This document shows positions 1-10,322 of a DNA stretch of 53,409 nucleotides, piece by piece. This stretch comes from Perkinsus olseni (Eukaryota > Perkinsozoa > Perkinsida > Perkinsidae): assembly GCA_013115135.1 (NCBI GenBank), contig JABANP010000375.1:1-53409 (forward strand), written 5' to 3'. Position 1 is the first letter of the stretch. Each line of letters opens with the position of its first letter. The position numbers and the translations under genes were made by a program. Below the pieces are notes generated by a model, which saw only the letters and a list, made by a program, of their open reading frames with translations, made no database searches and was not told the DNA's origin.

Positions 1-1067
1 TACCGACGTGGATATCTTAACGAATGAGCTTGGCCGGGCTGGTAATAATACGGGTGGTATTTTAATAGAAAAACGGTAAAATCAGCTTTGAAAACTCTGT
101 CCTTTGGCAAATGTAGAATAACCATCTGATGGCTACGAGAGCAGCGAAGTCCCTCTACCATCCTCCCTGGTACGCATAGTCATACCGTGAGGCCTCACGC
201 TTGGTGGAAGGGTTGCAGGAGTGGGCAATCTTCTTTGAAAATTTTGAAATTGCAGTTCTCTGGTGGGCGGAGGAAGTGGTTGAGGGACTGGTGGTGGTTT
301 TGATAACGTCTCTTGGGAGGGTTGAGTGTCGACTGGACCAGGGATACATCCAGATAGAATTTCAATGGGGTATAGTTATGAAATTAAAATAGATAGACGA
401 GGGAGTGGTACGAAGAGCGCATTGGTCGATGTATGGACGGGTTCATAGGCGTAGGATTAGTCAGTGAAGGAGGGGTCAGCAATTACAGAGCTTTCATGAA
501 GGGATGATCCTGCCAGCTGCGGGTTGGCCTCACCCACATCATTAGGCTGTTGGGATTACTCGGCAGTTCGTGTGGGTCGGGTCCGATTGCAACATCGAGC
601 TGTGGAGGGAACAATCGCCACGTCCCTCATCACCAAGGGGGCCGGTCTTCACGCGACAGTGGTATCCAAAAACTTCTCCCGAAGACTTGGGGCCCTCGCT
701 GTAACTGATTGTGAAAGGCTTCCACTGTTATGATGCAGAGGCTGTTCAGTAGACAAGTTTAGAAAATTTAGAATCGATTCTGGAACCGCATTTTACTAGC
801 AAGAATGAACCCCAGGAGCGAGTATGAGTTTCATAATTGGTTTTTTGAATGGGGGGAGATTCCGCGATGAAAGGTCTCTCTGTCTTTGAGATGGATTTTT
901 CGCCGATTAGCGAACCGTGGGGGTAGGTACTCCCGAGGGGGCCCTCAGTCTCTATGAGCACAACAAAATCCACTTCAAGTCCAGTGCGAGGTTGATGGCT
1001 GCTGAGGTATCTTACGTCGACTCGTGCTCTCCGTAGAGGTGGTCTGCTAGGTAAGAGCACTCGCCAG
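1..1067. other. 5' region, no confident gene
   Basis: No exon here could be tied to a known family. A proline-rich reading frame on the minus strand (about 400 down to a stop near 133) could be the tail of a gene. The plus strand near 1000 has a GTATCTTACGTCGA block resembling the shared intron motif, followed by AG near 1035, so unrecognised upstream exons of the RAP gene may lie between 500 and 1067. Confidence 0.3.
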
Positions 1068-4000
1068 GTTCAAGGATGACAAGCTCTGCTACTACTGGCT
1101 GGATGGACTCCCCGTCCTTCCTCCACTTCGCCGCTGCTGTTGTTGGTAAGAGCACCCCTACTGCGAACCAAGCAGCCCGCTCTTTCAGATTGCTCGGCGA
1201 GCTATCTCGGAGAACTGTCGTCGTGGGCTAGTGAGGAACTCACCACAGTTTTCAAGGCTCTGGCGGGGCTCGACATCGATCAACCCTTCGTAACACTGTC
1301 GGCAGGGATACCGGTCTGTCGACTGAGGTTTCTTAGACCCTTCTGGCGGCCTGTCTCCCGGAGAGGTTGATGGACCTCACGCCGAAGAATCTTTCGGAGT
1401 ATCTTTCGCTGCTGGCTCGGACGCCCGAGGTTGTCAGTGATGATTTGCTGAGTTTAATTCTGGATGAGTTGGTATGAGCCTTTGCGTGCGTCGTGTCCCA
1501 GTTTTGGTCGTCTCAGCACCTTCGAAAGTGGCAAGGTGGATTCGCTCACCAGGATTTGAACTCGGCTCTGTCATCTCTTCTGGCCCTTTGCCGCGCTGCC
1601 AGAGAGAACAGCCCTAAAGTTTGCGAGGTAATCGTCGTTTATCGGGTGAATTTTTCCGAAAGTGGGAGTGTTTGGCAGATATTCGCCCAAGCGGCCGATG
1701 TTGTTGCCCAGATGCCAGGCAGTAGCGGGTAGGGGCAGTCCTTGGTCGGGATGGTTGGCAGGGGCGGTGGTGTTAGTTACTTCTCGCGGGCGTTGGACTC
1801 TCTCACTACGATAACGGCGGCGCCTGGACAAGGGATGCCGGGTAGTAAAGGGAGGAGGGATCGAACCGGGGTCCTGCGGGTTGGCAGACGATCGCTCTAC
1901 CGTTACGATAGTGAAGAGTGGTTTTGCGTCAGGGGCGACTGCACTGCTGGACCGATTGACCAAGGAGGGTGTTGGTCAGTTGAACGATATGGGGACATCT
2001 GAGCTCAGCCAGATGGCATCCAGCGTGAGCTCTCTCCAACCCGCCAGCCCGTCCCAATACCCCTTCCCTCAGATTCTTCGACGACCCCTGTCCTCCTCGG
2101 AAGGAGGTCCGGCGGCTGCGGCTGACAACCTAGCTGAGTCGATTGCCGAGGAGGTCTTGCGTCGCGACATCCTGCTGTTTACTCCGAACGAAGTTGGGAA
2201 TTAAATTTTGTAGCGTTGAGGGACTGCGACTGTGCGTAGGTATCGGAGCTGCTGGCTGCTTTCGGCGGAGGGTACGGGCTGGCTAAGGCCTTCTGTCGAG
2301 ACTACATACCCGACCGTATGAGTACCTTCGAAGTTAATGACATGGTGGCTATGCTGTATGCTGTGGGGACCCAGAAGTGAGTTCTGAAGGAGGGCGGCGT
2401 CCGTAGCTCTAGAGGGAAGGATGTGATCGTTCGAGGTTCGGACGGCGTAGATCGGGTTTTCAGTGGTCGTGGATGGTTGTGGATGGGGTACATCTTTGGT
2501 TAAGAAATTACTATAATTTCGGCGACTTGCCATTGAATCGGGGAAGTTACGGTATTTGCGGGCACCGATTTTTATAGTGATTTTCGTAGCACCCCCTGCT
2601 GATATTCCTGCGACATATTCTGATGGGAGTTTCCGCGGCTCTGACTGCGCCCTACAGAAATGAAGGATCACTTTCGCCCAGGGGAGGTCTTCACCTTTTC
2701 TTCTTCTTCTTCGTCTCAGCCTGGACCTACTGGAGTCCATGTGTCAGTACATGAGCACTTACAACTACGCTAAGATGAGGAGAGAGCTGCGAGCTGACGT
2801 AGGCTGGTAGCCCCGGTGCCCTCAGCGGTCAGGACGTCCTCTCAGGTGCTCTGTCGCTCACTACACGACCTGTCTCTTTCTGCTGAGGCTACGACCAAGG
2901 CAAAGAAGCTGTTCGAGTTCGCTGCGAATGACTTTGATCTGGCCAAGTACCGTAAATTCCCCGATTCTCCCTTCCTACCATCCCCTCAGGTGCGACTCGG
3001 CCAGTCTGTGTGAGCTGGCCAAGGCAATGCTACGGTGTAAGGAGGCTACAGTCGATAAGAAGAAAGTGTAGGTCCTCTCTCCTCCCAAGGCCGTCGAGTA
3101 GGCCTGTACCATCAGTTTCTCTCGTCTGTGCTCGACAAGGACGGCTGTTGATGATCCTGATGTCCTGGTGGCCATCGCGATGTCGGGCGTGTGGGACAGC
3201 GGGTAGTAATGGTGCTTCAGTGGCCAGATGGGTTAATACCACATCTTTCCGAACGGGCAGGAGTATAGATGAAATGACAGTGAACCCAGTCCCCAGAGGG
3301 TGTTGGTGAACCGGTCATTAAGGTACTTCGAGGAGGCTTCTCAGAGGCAACTAAAATCGAAGTCCAAGTCAGCGGAGCGAAGCATCTACACGCTCTATGC
3401 CATTTCCTACGGCCTCAATGTAGTACCCAATCCTCCCTTTTTGACGGGCATCGTTGTTGTTGTCAGTTCCACATCGATAGCGGCTGGGCTGATGATACGA
3501 CTTCCCCGCCGGACTCTGAAATGTGGCCCTCGATGGAAGCTTGGACGACTACGTAGTGCTGCCATGAAGTCTCCGTACGGAAGTCGCCCTCCCCGCCAGG
3601 TTCTGTCGCCTTCGGCCGTTCGACTTGGCCGGCCAGCTGGCTCAGCCCTGTCGGCTGAACCAGTTCAACGCTTTGGATGTCGAGGCCCTCTCTTCTCTGC
3701 TCTGGGCCTTGGCTGCTACACGGGTTTGGAATGAGAAACTGGTAGGAGTATCTTAGGTTGATGCATGCTGCCGACAGAATTGTTAGATACTCTACGCCTG
3801 CGCTCACCTGATGCATCGCGTGGACTCCAACAACAGCATCAGCTCCGAGGCTATGAGCAAAAGCCTCGTCCGGGCCATGTGGGCTCTGGCGGTCCTCAAC
3901 GCTCCGCTGATGAAGCTCGGCAAGGCTGTTGTGACTCTCACGCGGGAGCTCGAAAAGAGGGTGAGTATAGCAGAACAGTCGAGCGTGTCCTTAAACTTGT

Positions 4001-5388
4001 CGTCCAGGTGGACACCCTCTCACCCTCCGATCTTGTCAACCTGATCACGGCCTTGTCGGTGTTCGTGTAAGTTGGCTTCGACCGTCTATCAGCCTCAGCC
4101 CGATCTGCCCTTCCTTCAGGCCGACTACCCTCCTCAAACAGCACGGCGGAGCGGAGCTCCTTAGTAAGGCATGCGGCAAGTTGGTGGAGGCTCTCACTGG
4201 CCAGTTGGATAAGCCCTACCGTCCGGACTGGATGGCCACTGCGGCTAAGGCGCTCTACTTCGCTAGGGTGGTGGCTAGGGTAGTCCTGGATGGGTTTCAA
4301 TTCATACATTTCTTGCACTATATTTACTATTAGTTACAATAGTAATATCAATTCATAAGCATTCAAGATGTTACCATTCTTAGGGTTTACCGTCATTACT
4401 TCTGAAGATTCATTTTTTCTCAACTTGTGAATGCTTCGACAGAATCACTGATGATCTATTAATGATTGGTAATTATTGAAAACAATAACAAAAATTTAGC
4501 GCTTACCTTATTTGAGGCTTTTTGATGTTTTTACTATTACCTGGAAAAATCTATCATTTACTTTTACAACGGCACTCCACAACAGTCCCGTAAGAATTTT
4601 TTTCAAAAAAAATGGCCTCCGATGTTTCCAATTGTAAAATTGTGGCGTGTGAGTAGTTGCTACGCGACTGAGCTCAATAGACCAGGTATTCACACGAAAG
4701 GTATCGCATCAGCTGCGAAGAATTTTCTTCCGACTGCTGTGGCATGTTTTATTAGTTGGCACTGGAAACAAGATGCCCGTTGTTGTTGTTATCATCCCGA
4801 AACTGATGAGTATTTGTAAATGTGGTACTGGTGGTACCTTTCTAGTTCAGGTCCCCTCCTCCTCGGGCCTCAATGACACGTCCCTCTCAGCGGTACTCAG
4901 TGCTCGCAAGTGCGCTCCGCTAGGAAGGCTGTCAATGAAGGCGGCCACTCAGCTGGGGGTTGTTTGTCATGGTGTTAAAGCAGATGGGATTCGAGTGAAG
5001 TAAGCCGAAGGTCCCGGGTTCGATCCCTGGTCCCGGCATCTTATTTTATTCAGTGCAATGGCTCTGGGACTTTTCCCTTGTGATGTTCTCTATGACGAGT
5101 CGAAGGAGGTACTCGAGATCGAGCGACCCAACCAGTTCGTCAGGACCGATGAGGTAACGCCCATTCCCCGTCCCTCTTGCGTGGAGACAGCGCCCTCTTG
5201 GTCAGGGGACCATCACTTCCATCTGCGGCTGGGACCAGCTTTCCCGGGAGTGCCTGTCAGCCCTAGGGTTCAGACTCACCGCCATTTCCCAGGCTGAGTG
5301 GGCGGCCTTGATGCTGCCTCCGACGGCGATGGCTTCTGCTGCAGATCAGCTCTCAGCTCAAGTGACGAGAACGACAGTGGCATTGTAG
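1068..5388 (+). CDS. RAP-domain helical-repeat RNA-binding protein (organellar RNA metabolism)
   Basis: The gene has many exons. Well-supported ones are 1189-1289, 1337-1471, 1517-1627, 1679-1728, 1777-1841, 1912 to about 2023, 3787-3960, 4008 to about 4070, about 4843-4999, 5054-5153 and 5206-5388 (TAG 5386-5388). Several more lie between 2070 and 3741. Exons join in frame through 43-70 nt introns. The product is a series of leucine-rich helical pairs (for example LSPSDLVNLITALSVF and LTPKNLSEYLSLLAR) typical of FASTK/RAP proteins. The last two exons give a RAP domain: VLYDESKEVLEIERPNQFVR, then LGFRLTAISQAEWAAL. RAP proteins act mainly in mitochondrial or plastid RNA processing and are expanded in alveolates. 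The start is uncertain: an ATG at 1076 opens one readable exon, but upstream exons are possible. Two introns are tRNA-like and one carries the shared GTATCTTAGGTTGA block. Confidence 0.75.
1842..1911 (-). other. Intron made of an antisense tRNA-like sequence
   Basis: This 70-nt intron of the RAP gene is delimited by frame: upstream CCG G, downstream TG AAG. It begins GTAGTAAAGG and ends TTACGATAG. On the minus strand it reads as a tRNA lacking its 5' acceptor: a D-arm-like GGTAGAGCG, an anticodon-like stem-loop around CTGCCAACCCGCAG, and a T-arm CCCCGGTTCGATCCCTCC. Confidence 0.7.
3742..3786 (+). other. 45-nt intron with shared motif (RAP gene)
   Basis: The intron starts GTAGGAGTATCTTAGGTTGA and ends GAATTGTTAG. 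Splicing joins the NEKL and ILYACAH reading frames. Skipping to the earlier AG inside the motif would lead to an in-frame TAG. The block matches introns in PES1 and in the membrane-protein gene. Confidence 0.7.
5000..5053 (+). other. Intron carrying a sense tRNA 3' half
   Basis: This 54-nt RAP-gene intron starts GTAAGCCGAAGG and ends TTATTTTATTCAG. Between these lies a tRNA-like T-arm and acceptor 3' strand (GGTCCCGGGTTCGATCCCTG, then GTCCCGGCA). The exon frame is phase 2 (AA|T). Confidence 0.7.
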
Positions 5389-5407
5389 TTGAAAATTTTT
5401 CGTGAGT

Positions 5408-5724
5408 TAGATAAAATACGTGAAGTCCCGGATGAGGTCCTCGGCTCGACCGAAGGTGTCCGAGATACCGATGCTGCTGAGAGGGCGCAGTCGGACGAGG
5501 AGCGGCAGTAGCTCTTCAGGGGCCAGCAGCCGCTCATCGTCAGCATCATCGAGCAGTGAGTCCCTGGCTGGGTGGTAGAGCGTGTTAAGGTCCTCCCCTT
5601 CAGGTGGTTCCTCGTCTGGTAGCAGTGACGACTGAAGTATCATACGTTTTCTGAATAGCAAGGGTGTTGAGTACTCCAGTCGGGCGAACACGAGTGAATC
5701 TCGGAATCCGAACAGCTCATCAAT
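5408..5724 (-). CDS. Possible 3'-terminal exon of an unidentified minus-strand gene
   Basis: An open frame of about 105 codons runs from a likely CCAG acceptor near 5724 to a TAA at about 5407-5409. It encodes an acidic, leucine-rich tail with EELLPLLVRLRPL. An upstream frame between 5774 and 5980 may be the preceding exon. The plus strand over the same bases reads as serine-rich sequence, so strand choice is uncertain. If real, it converges with the RAP gene with about 20 bp between the stops. No family recognised. Confidence 0.3.
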
Positions 5725-6002
5725 CAACACTGGAACTCATCAAACATCAACAAACTGAAGAGGGCGTGTTTTCCTAGTCTCTCAACAGCGAAGGGGTCCG
5801 TAAGGGTAACAGCTTCGCGCGGAGCATGCTTGGGTTCAAGACCTCAAAACGTCTTCGCGACGCAGTCCTCGTCGGTCCAACAGGGACGCTTGAAGGGAAG
5901 TGATTCCCTGGTAACCGGTCCAGGCCGTCAAAGAGCTTCCTCATCTTCCCGTGACGGAGGCCCACCCCACGCACACAACAATCCTTCGATCACATGCATC
6001 AT

Positions 6003-6078
6003 GTCGGAATAGCTCAGTGGAAAACGACCACGCCTTAACTTCTTTAGGCCCCCGGATCGATTCCTCCTGATGGCCTTT
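6003..6078 (+). other. Degenerate tRNA-like sequence
   Basis: The sequence has a D-arm-like GGAATAGCTCAGTGG and a T-arm-like CCCCGGATCGATTCCTCC at tRNA spacing. The acceptor halves (GTCGGAA and TGATGGC) pair poorly and the anticodon arm is weak, so this is probably a tRNA relic. No gene was resolved between 5724 and 6384. Confidence 0.4.
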
Positions 6079-6384
6079 CTTTGAGTACGCCTCGGTCAGG
6101 TTCTCGATCTTCGCAGCCTCTTCATCAACAGCGCAGAAGCCTTACAGCATATTCTTATTCCTTCTTCTGTCCAGTGAGAAGTGCACCCCTCACACTGTTG
6201 GGGAGACCGCCAAAACATCGGTCTAGTTCTTCTCCGTGGCTCCTATGTACTCAGGGTTTTCCCTCTGTGCGAAACTTTTCGAAGGTTTACAAAGGCTTTC
6301 CTCCCCTAACTCCTTCGGAACACTGAATCGGCTACAGCTCTGAAACGATTACAATGGAAACGGTTAACCATGCGGTTAAGAGGG

Positions 6385-7543
6385 TTAATGAATTTGGACG
6401 CGCAACTTCTGTTTGACATCAGTAAAGTACGTGTCGATGATCTCGAGCAGGGAATCAGTCTGCTGGATACCGCGGGTGACTTGGAAGTCGATAACTCGGG
6501 TGTCGGGGGAGCTCCTGAGGAGGAAGCTTCCACGGAGGGACCCAGTCGAAGTCGCCACCTGTAAAATTCCAGTAGGGGTTCCTCCTTCTCGAAGTGCAGC
6601 TCTAGTCGATGCTGTATGATGTCATCAGCGTCATCATCACGCCGAATCTGCAAGGCAAATACGGAGAGTGTTCAGTAGACCTCTCCTCAAGCACCCCCAA
6701 GACTGAGTGAAGGACGATGATGGAAGCCTTCCGGAAACTCAGGAGGACAGCAGGTGAAAACCACTTCTCACCAATCCCGATCCACAGGTGTCGCATATCC
6801 CCTCCGACTTGGGAAGCATCGGTGGCATATCGTAGTGGCCGTAGCGGATGTCCGCGAGGTTGTAGTTGTCACCGCAACCGCCGCAGATGCGACGAGAAGC
6901 CAACTTGTGGACGAGCACCTAGGAGAAGGCCCTCAGCACAGCGGCAACGAGAGAGGAGCTTCTCACTGATCTTGATAGACTAATGTTAATTACTAACTCG
7001 GGGTTACCATCACCCAGGGCCAGATCGGACCACATCTGAGCTTGCTCGAGTACCCGAGGGAAGCCGTCGAGGATGTAGCCGTTGACGCGAGAAGAGGCTT
7101 GCAGCTTCGACACCTACACAGACGACCGTGGCGATTCAACTCGAACTCTTCCTCGAGCCCCACCTCATGTTTCATCATGGTAACACTGTGTTCCGAAGGG
7201 ACCATCAAACCTGAGCGCTCAAGGGCGTCCGCCCCTCCTCAGAAGAAGCTGACCCACCTTTATCGAGGAAGGGTTTGGCCAGTCGCCCGAGAGGGCTGCC
7301 CTCCTTGACGTGTCCTCGAAGGAGCTCGCCAGCGCTCAGATGACGAAGGTTGAGACGAGGGGCTATCCTCTTCGCGAAGGTCCCTTTACCTACGGAGACA
7401 CTCCAATAGTACTCAGCGACGAGTTTAGCCGATTCAAAGCTCTTAGCGGAAACCCTCTTGAACGTCTTCAGACGGGCAGCACGACAGAGGAAGAGTCGCC
7501 GCTTACCAACGCCCGGAGCTCCGAGGAACAGAACTTTCTTCAT
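6385..7543 (-). CDS. Adenylate kinase with zinc-type LID
   Basis: Seven exons close in frame: 7507-7543, 7258-7389, 7127-7210, 6967-7097, 6772-6918, 6559-6647 and 6385-6514 (750 nt, 249 aa). The enzyme interconverts ATP + AMP and 2 ADP. It shows the P-loop GAPGVGKGTFAKRI (split by intron 1), HLSAGELLR for AMP binding, GYILDGFPR, and a LID with RRICGGCG followed by EGICDTCG, the four cysteines of zinc-binding LIDs. RRDDDADDIIQHRL follows, then a normal C-terminus ending RVQIH. Length fits the long-LID class. The LID resembles AK2/AK3 and bacterial types; no organelle signal was seen. Introns are 29-124 nt; the 29-nt one (7098-7126) is needed to connect RHG with the GYILDGFPR exon. Confidence 0.93.
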
Positions 7544-7859
7544 CGAAACTTGAGTAGTGGTAATGAACGGTCGAACAGAAAACGATCGCCAGGGCGAGCG
7601 CTAAATGAAAATGCGCCGAAGCACTTCAATGGTTGAGGGGAATCTCTGCAGGGAGTGATGGTGGTCGCGTCCGTCGGCCCTCCGAGACTGCTGGTGCTTG
7701 CTGTGCCTTCGGCTGGTGCTAAACAGGGCGCTTCTGAAGGCTCAGAGTCGAGCTGGGCTCATGTGCTGAAAAATCAATACAGAATCTGAGTTCATGATCC
7801 AACCTCCGGGTTAGAAGGTGATAATAATGGTCTCTTCAGAACTGTCTGTTGGTGGCCGC

Positions 7860-8145
7860 CGTTGATTTATCGATGCTGACGGGGCCAACAGGACAGTAGT
7901 AACCTTCCACCGTTTGATGACAAGCAACGAGGGGTGGTCGGGGTGAGGAGGAGTTGCCGGTAGGAGACACAGTAAGGTGGTGATGCATCCCAACCAGGTG
8001 TAGTAGGTGTACAGGAGGGTTCTTCCAAGGTACATCGGTAGGTAGGGCTGATGGCCGATTTGATACCGGTGGTATATCGAGCAATCGGGCGGGAGAAAAA
8101 TCCAACTTTGACTGTAACGGCATCTTTCTGCGCGTATCTTCCCAT
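7860..8145 (-). pseudogene. Inverted partial copy of the RING-gene transmembrane exon
   Basis: Read on minus, this stretch resembles exon 4 of the plus-strand RING gene. Both have an ARLLDI stretch followed by TLLYTYYTWLGCITTLLCLL and LPAT. The middle 67 bp are identical to exon 4 while both sides have diverged, and ARLLDI and the TM segment lie in different frames here. I saw no companion exons, so it is probably a duplicated fragment rather than a gene. The rest of 7545-8256 (a presumed promoter region between divergent genes) shows nothing else I can name. Confidence 0.5.
7951..8017 (-). repeat. 67-bp perfect inverted repeat, arm 1
   Basis: Exact reverse complement of 9198-9264 over all 67 positions; the centre contains GATGCATCCCAACCAGGTG. 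The arms lie 1.18 kb apart. Confidence 0.95.
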
Positions 8146-8256
8146 AATCGACTTTCTCCTATAAACCGCTCTTATCCTAGAGAATCTTGAAGATCGTGCT
8201 CACTATCCCCGAGGCCCTCAGAGGAGAATCTTTTTGTCATCCATGCAGCAGACAGA

Positions 8257-10133
8257 ATGACCTTCTCAGTTCTGATTTGTATAACATTGACAATAATGCC
8301 CCCATTACCATCAGATCTGCTTAAGACAGCCTCTCGAATTTTCCTTGCGAGAGATGAGCTGCCAGTTCACGACCACACCCCCATAGCCGACATGTTCGCC
8401 CTCTACCCACTGGAAAGTGTCATAGTAATGACTAAGGGCTTGGAACTAGGCATGGCCAGCAGGTAGTATCTTCGTCACTCTTAACTTTGCGGAAATCTAT
8501 TTTTTCAGTACCATTCTATTGGCGCACTGCTTCTATATCGTTCTTTGCCACTTTCCCTCCGGCGGATTCATCGGATCAACCCAAGCCTCGTGGACTGACA
8601 AGCTACTACTGCTACTGTGTGTAAGTCGAGAGGGCTGCCACAGCCAACACCATGACCATCCACGTCAGGTGATGCGGATTGTCGTCGCCTTGCCGAGGCC
8701 TTTCTTTTGGGTCAAAACCCGAAGGGATTTCCTAGAAGCTCGGTAATAATCGTGAAACTATCGTAACGGTTTTACTTCGCCTTTCTTCAATTTTCTCGGG
8801 AAAAGGTCACGAGTAATGTCCTCTCGTTGTAACGAATCGCTCGGATGGCAATAGACCAAACCACCTAGGTTCGATCCCGGCACCTTCCATATATCCCTTT
8901 GCAACCGAATTTAATTTTCGTGTGTGTGAGTTACAGTCTAACGCCGACAATACGGACTGGTCAGACTACCTTTCTGGGGAGGAACAGCTCAGCCTGTTAA
9001 ATGGGCCCTGTTCGTTACGCCAGGAATGCTGCCCTCAGAGCTAGGGCGTCGGCAGCGGCCGGGGGACTCCCTTTTCTCCCGGCAGAATCCGCTTCCACTT
9101 AGCCCGTTCTCGTTTCCCCAGGTATCTTTCAACCCCCCAACAGATAACAGCCCGACTCCTAGATATCTATTCTCATCCTTATAAACTAGAAAGGACTCTC
9201 CTGTACACCTACTACACCTGGTTGGGATGCATCACCACCTTACTGTGTCTCCTACCGGCAACTCTTCCCCATAATGCGGACCTCGCCAAGGTACTATTGG
9301 TGATGTGCTGGTCGAATTGCCGCTGATGGCAGCGATGGTATCTTTTTTTCTGTCAGACGCTATGGCGACATGTGTTGTTGAATATTGCGTCCTTGGTCTT
9401 CCATCGAGTGGCCTGTGTTAGCCTCTTCTACTGGTTGATGGAATCGGAGTTCAAGAGAGGTATCCCAGCCGAGATCCTTGACAGATTCACTGATGTAAGA
9501 TACTCTTCCAATCCCATCCTGTATTTTCCCTCAGCGTTTCGGTGATGTTATGGTAGGCAGGACTTCTCGCCACGCCCACGAAATTATCATATTCAGTACC
9601 ATCGATGCTTCCGAGAGGCTATCTTCGAACCGTCATTGTCAACCACCGATTGTCATTCGGTGTGCACTTTCTTTAGCGACTTCTGAAGAAATAATAGAAA
9701 AAATCGAAATTCTTTTCTCTGTGCCAAGCGTTGGAAAATCTCAAAAAATTGATACTCCTATTTCTCGACATTACCTTTTAACTTCCGCCCTTCTCTGAGC
9801 TCCCTCGCCGACCACCATCCTCTTAGGTTTCGGTGTATCACCAGGGATGGCTATCCAACCTAGGACGCTCCGAAGGCAGCAGTAACGAAGTGGTCGTAAA
9901 AGACCATCAATACAGTAGCAACGACTGTGCTATTTGTTACACAGACTTTAAGGAAGGGGACAGGATACGTGGCCTAAGATGCGGCCATGACTTCCACGCC
10001 TCCTGCGTGGACGTTTGGCTGCTACAGCACCAAAACCGGTAATACGATGGGGTTAAATTGTAAATTATTTGCCCCTTCCAGATGTCCCCTTTGTCTGCGT
10101 CTGGTCGGGCCAACAGTGTCGCCGCGGAGATGA
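8257..10133 (+). CDS. Multi-pass membrane RING-H2 protein (probable E3 ubiquitin ligase)
   Basis: Eight exons sum to 981 nt (326 aa, stop 10131-10133): 8257-8462, 8509-8620, 8669-8742, 9122-9290, 9357-9494, 9535-9552, 9827-10038 and 10082-10133. Hydrophobic segments include TILLAHCFYIVLC, LLYTYYTWLGCITTLLCLL and LLNIASLVFHRVACVSLFYW. The C-terminus is a RING-H2: CAICYTDF, then LRCGHDFHASCVDVWL, with CPLC completed across the last intron. RING-H2 domains recruit an E2, and the membrane anchor suggests ER or endosomal quality control (inference). The ATG at 8257 makes the model close in frame but is not otherwise proved. Intron 3 (8743-9121) holds a tRNA-like stretch. Confidence 0.82.
8826..8886 (+). 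other. tRNA-like fragment in a RING-gene intron
   Basis: AATCGCTCGGATGGCAATAG resembles a D-arm and is followed shortly by CCTAGGTTCGATCCCGGCACC, a T-arm and acceptor end. The anticodon arm is largely missing. It lies in sense within intron 8743-9121. Confidence 0.45.
9198..9264 (+). repeat. 67-bp perfect inverted repeat, arm 2 (inside exon 4)
   Basis: Exact reverse complement of 7951-8017. This arm lies wholly inside coding exon 4 of the RING gene and encodes a membrane segment. Confidence 0.95.
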
Positions 10134-10322
10134 GATTCTCGACATTTCTGGCAGTTTCCTCACTACACTTTTTATTCATCATTTTATCCTGTAAATATTG
10201 CCAACGCCGCCACTGTCGTTTCCAACGTATCAAATGCCACCCGTGTTGTTTTTACCAGTTAAACACAATACTCTTCTTAAGGAGGAACAGTATCAGAGAC
10301 GTTAGTGGTTGCTAAGGGGGCT

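Noticed and set aside
3742..3756. Fifteen-nt intron ending at the AG of GTATCTTAG
   Set aside because: Reading on from that AG meets an in-frame TAG; the 45-nt intron gives continuous helical-repeat coding.
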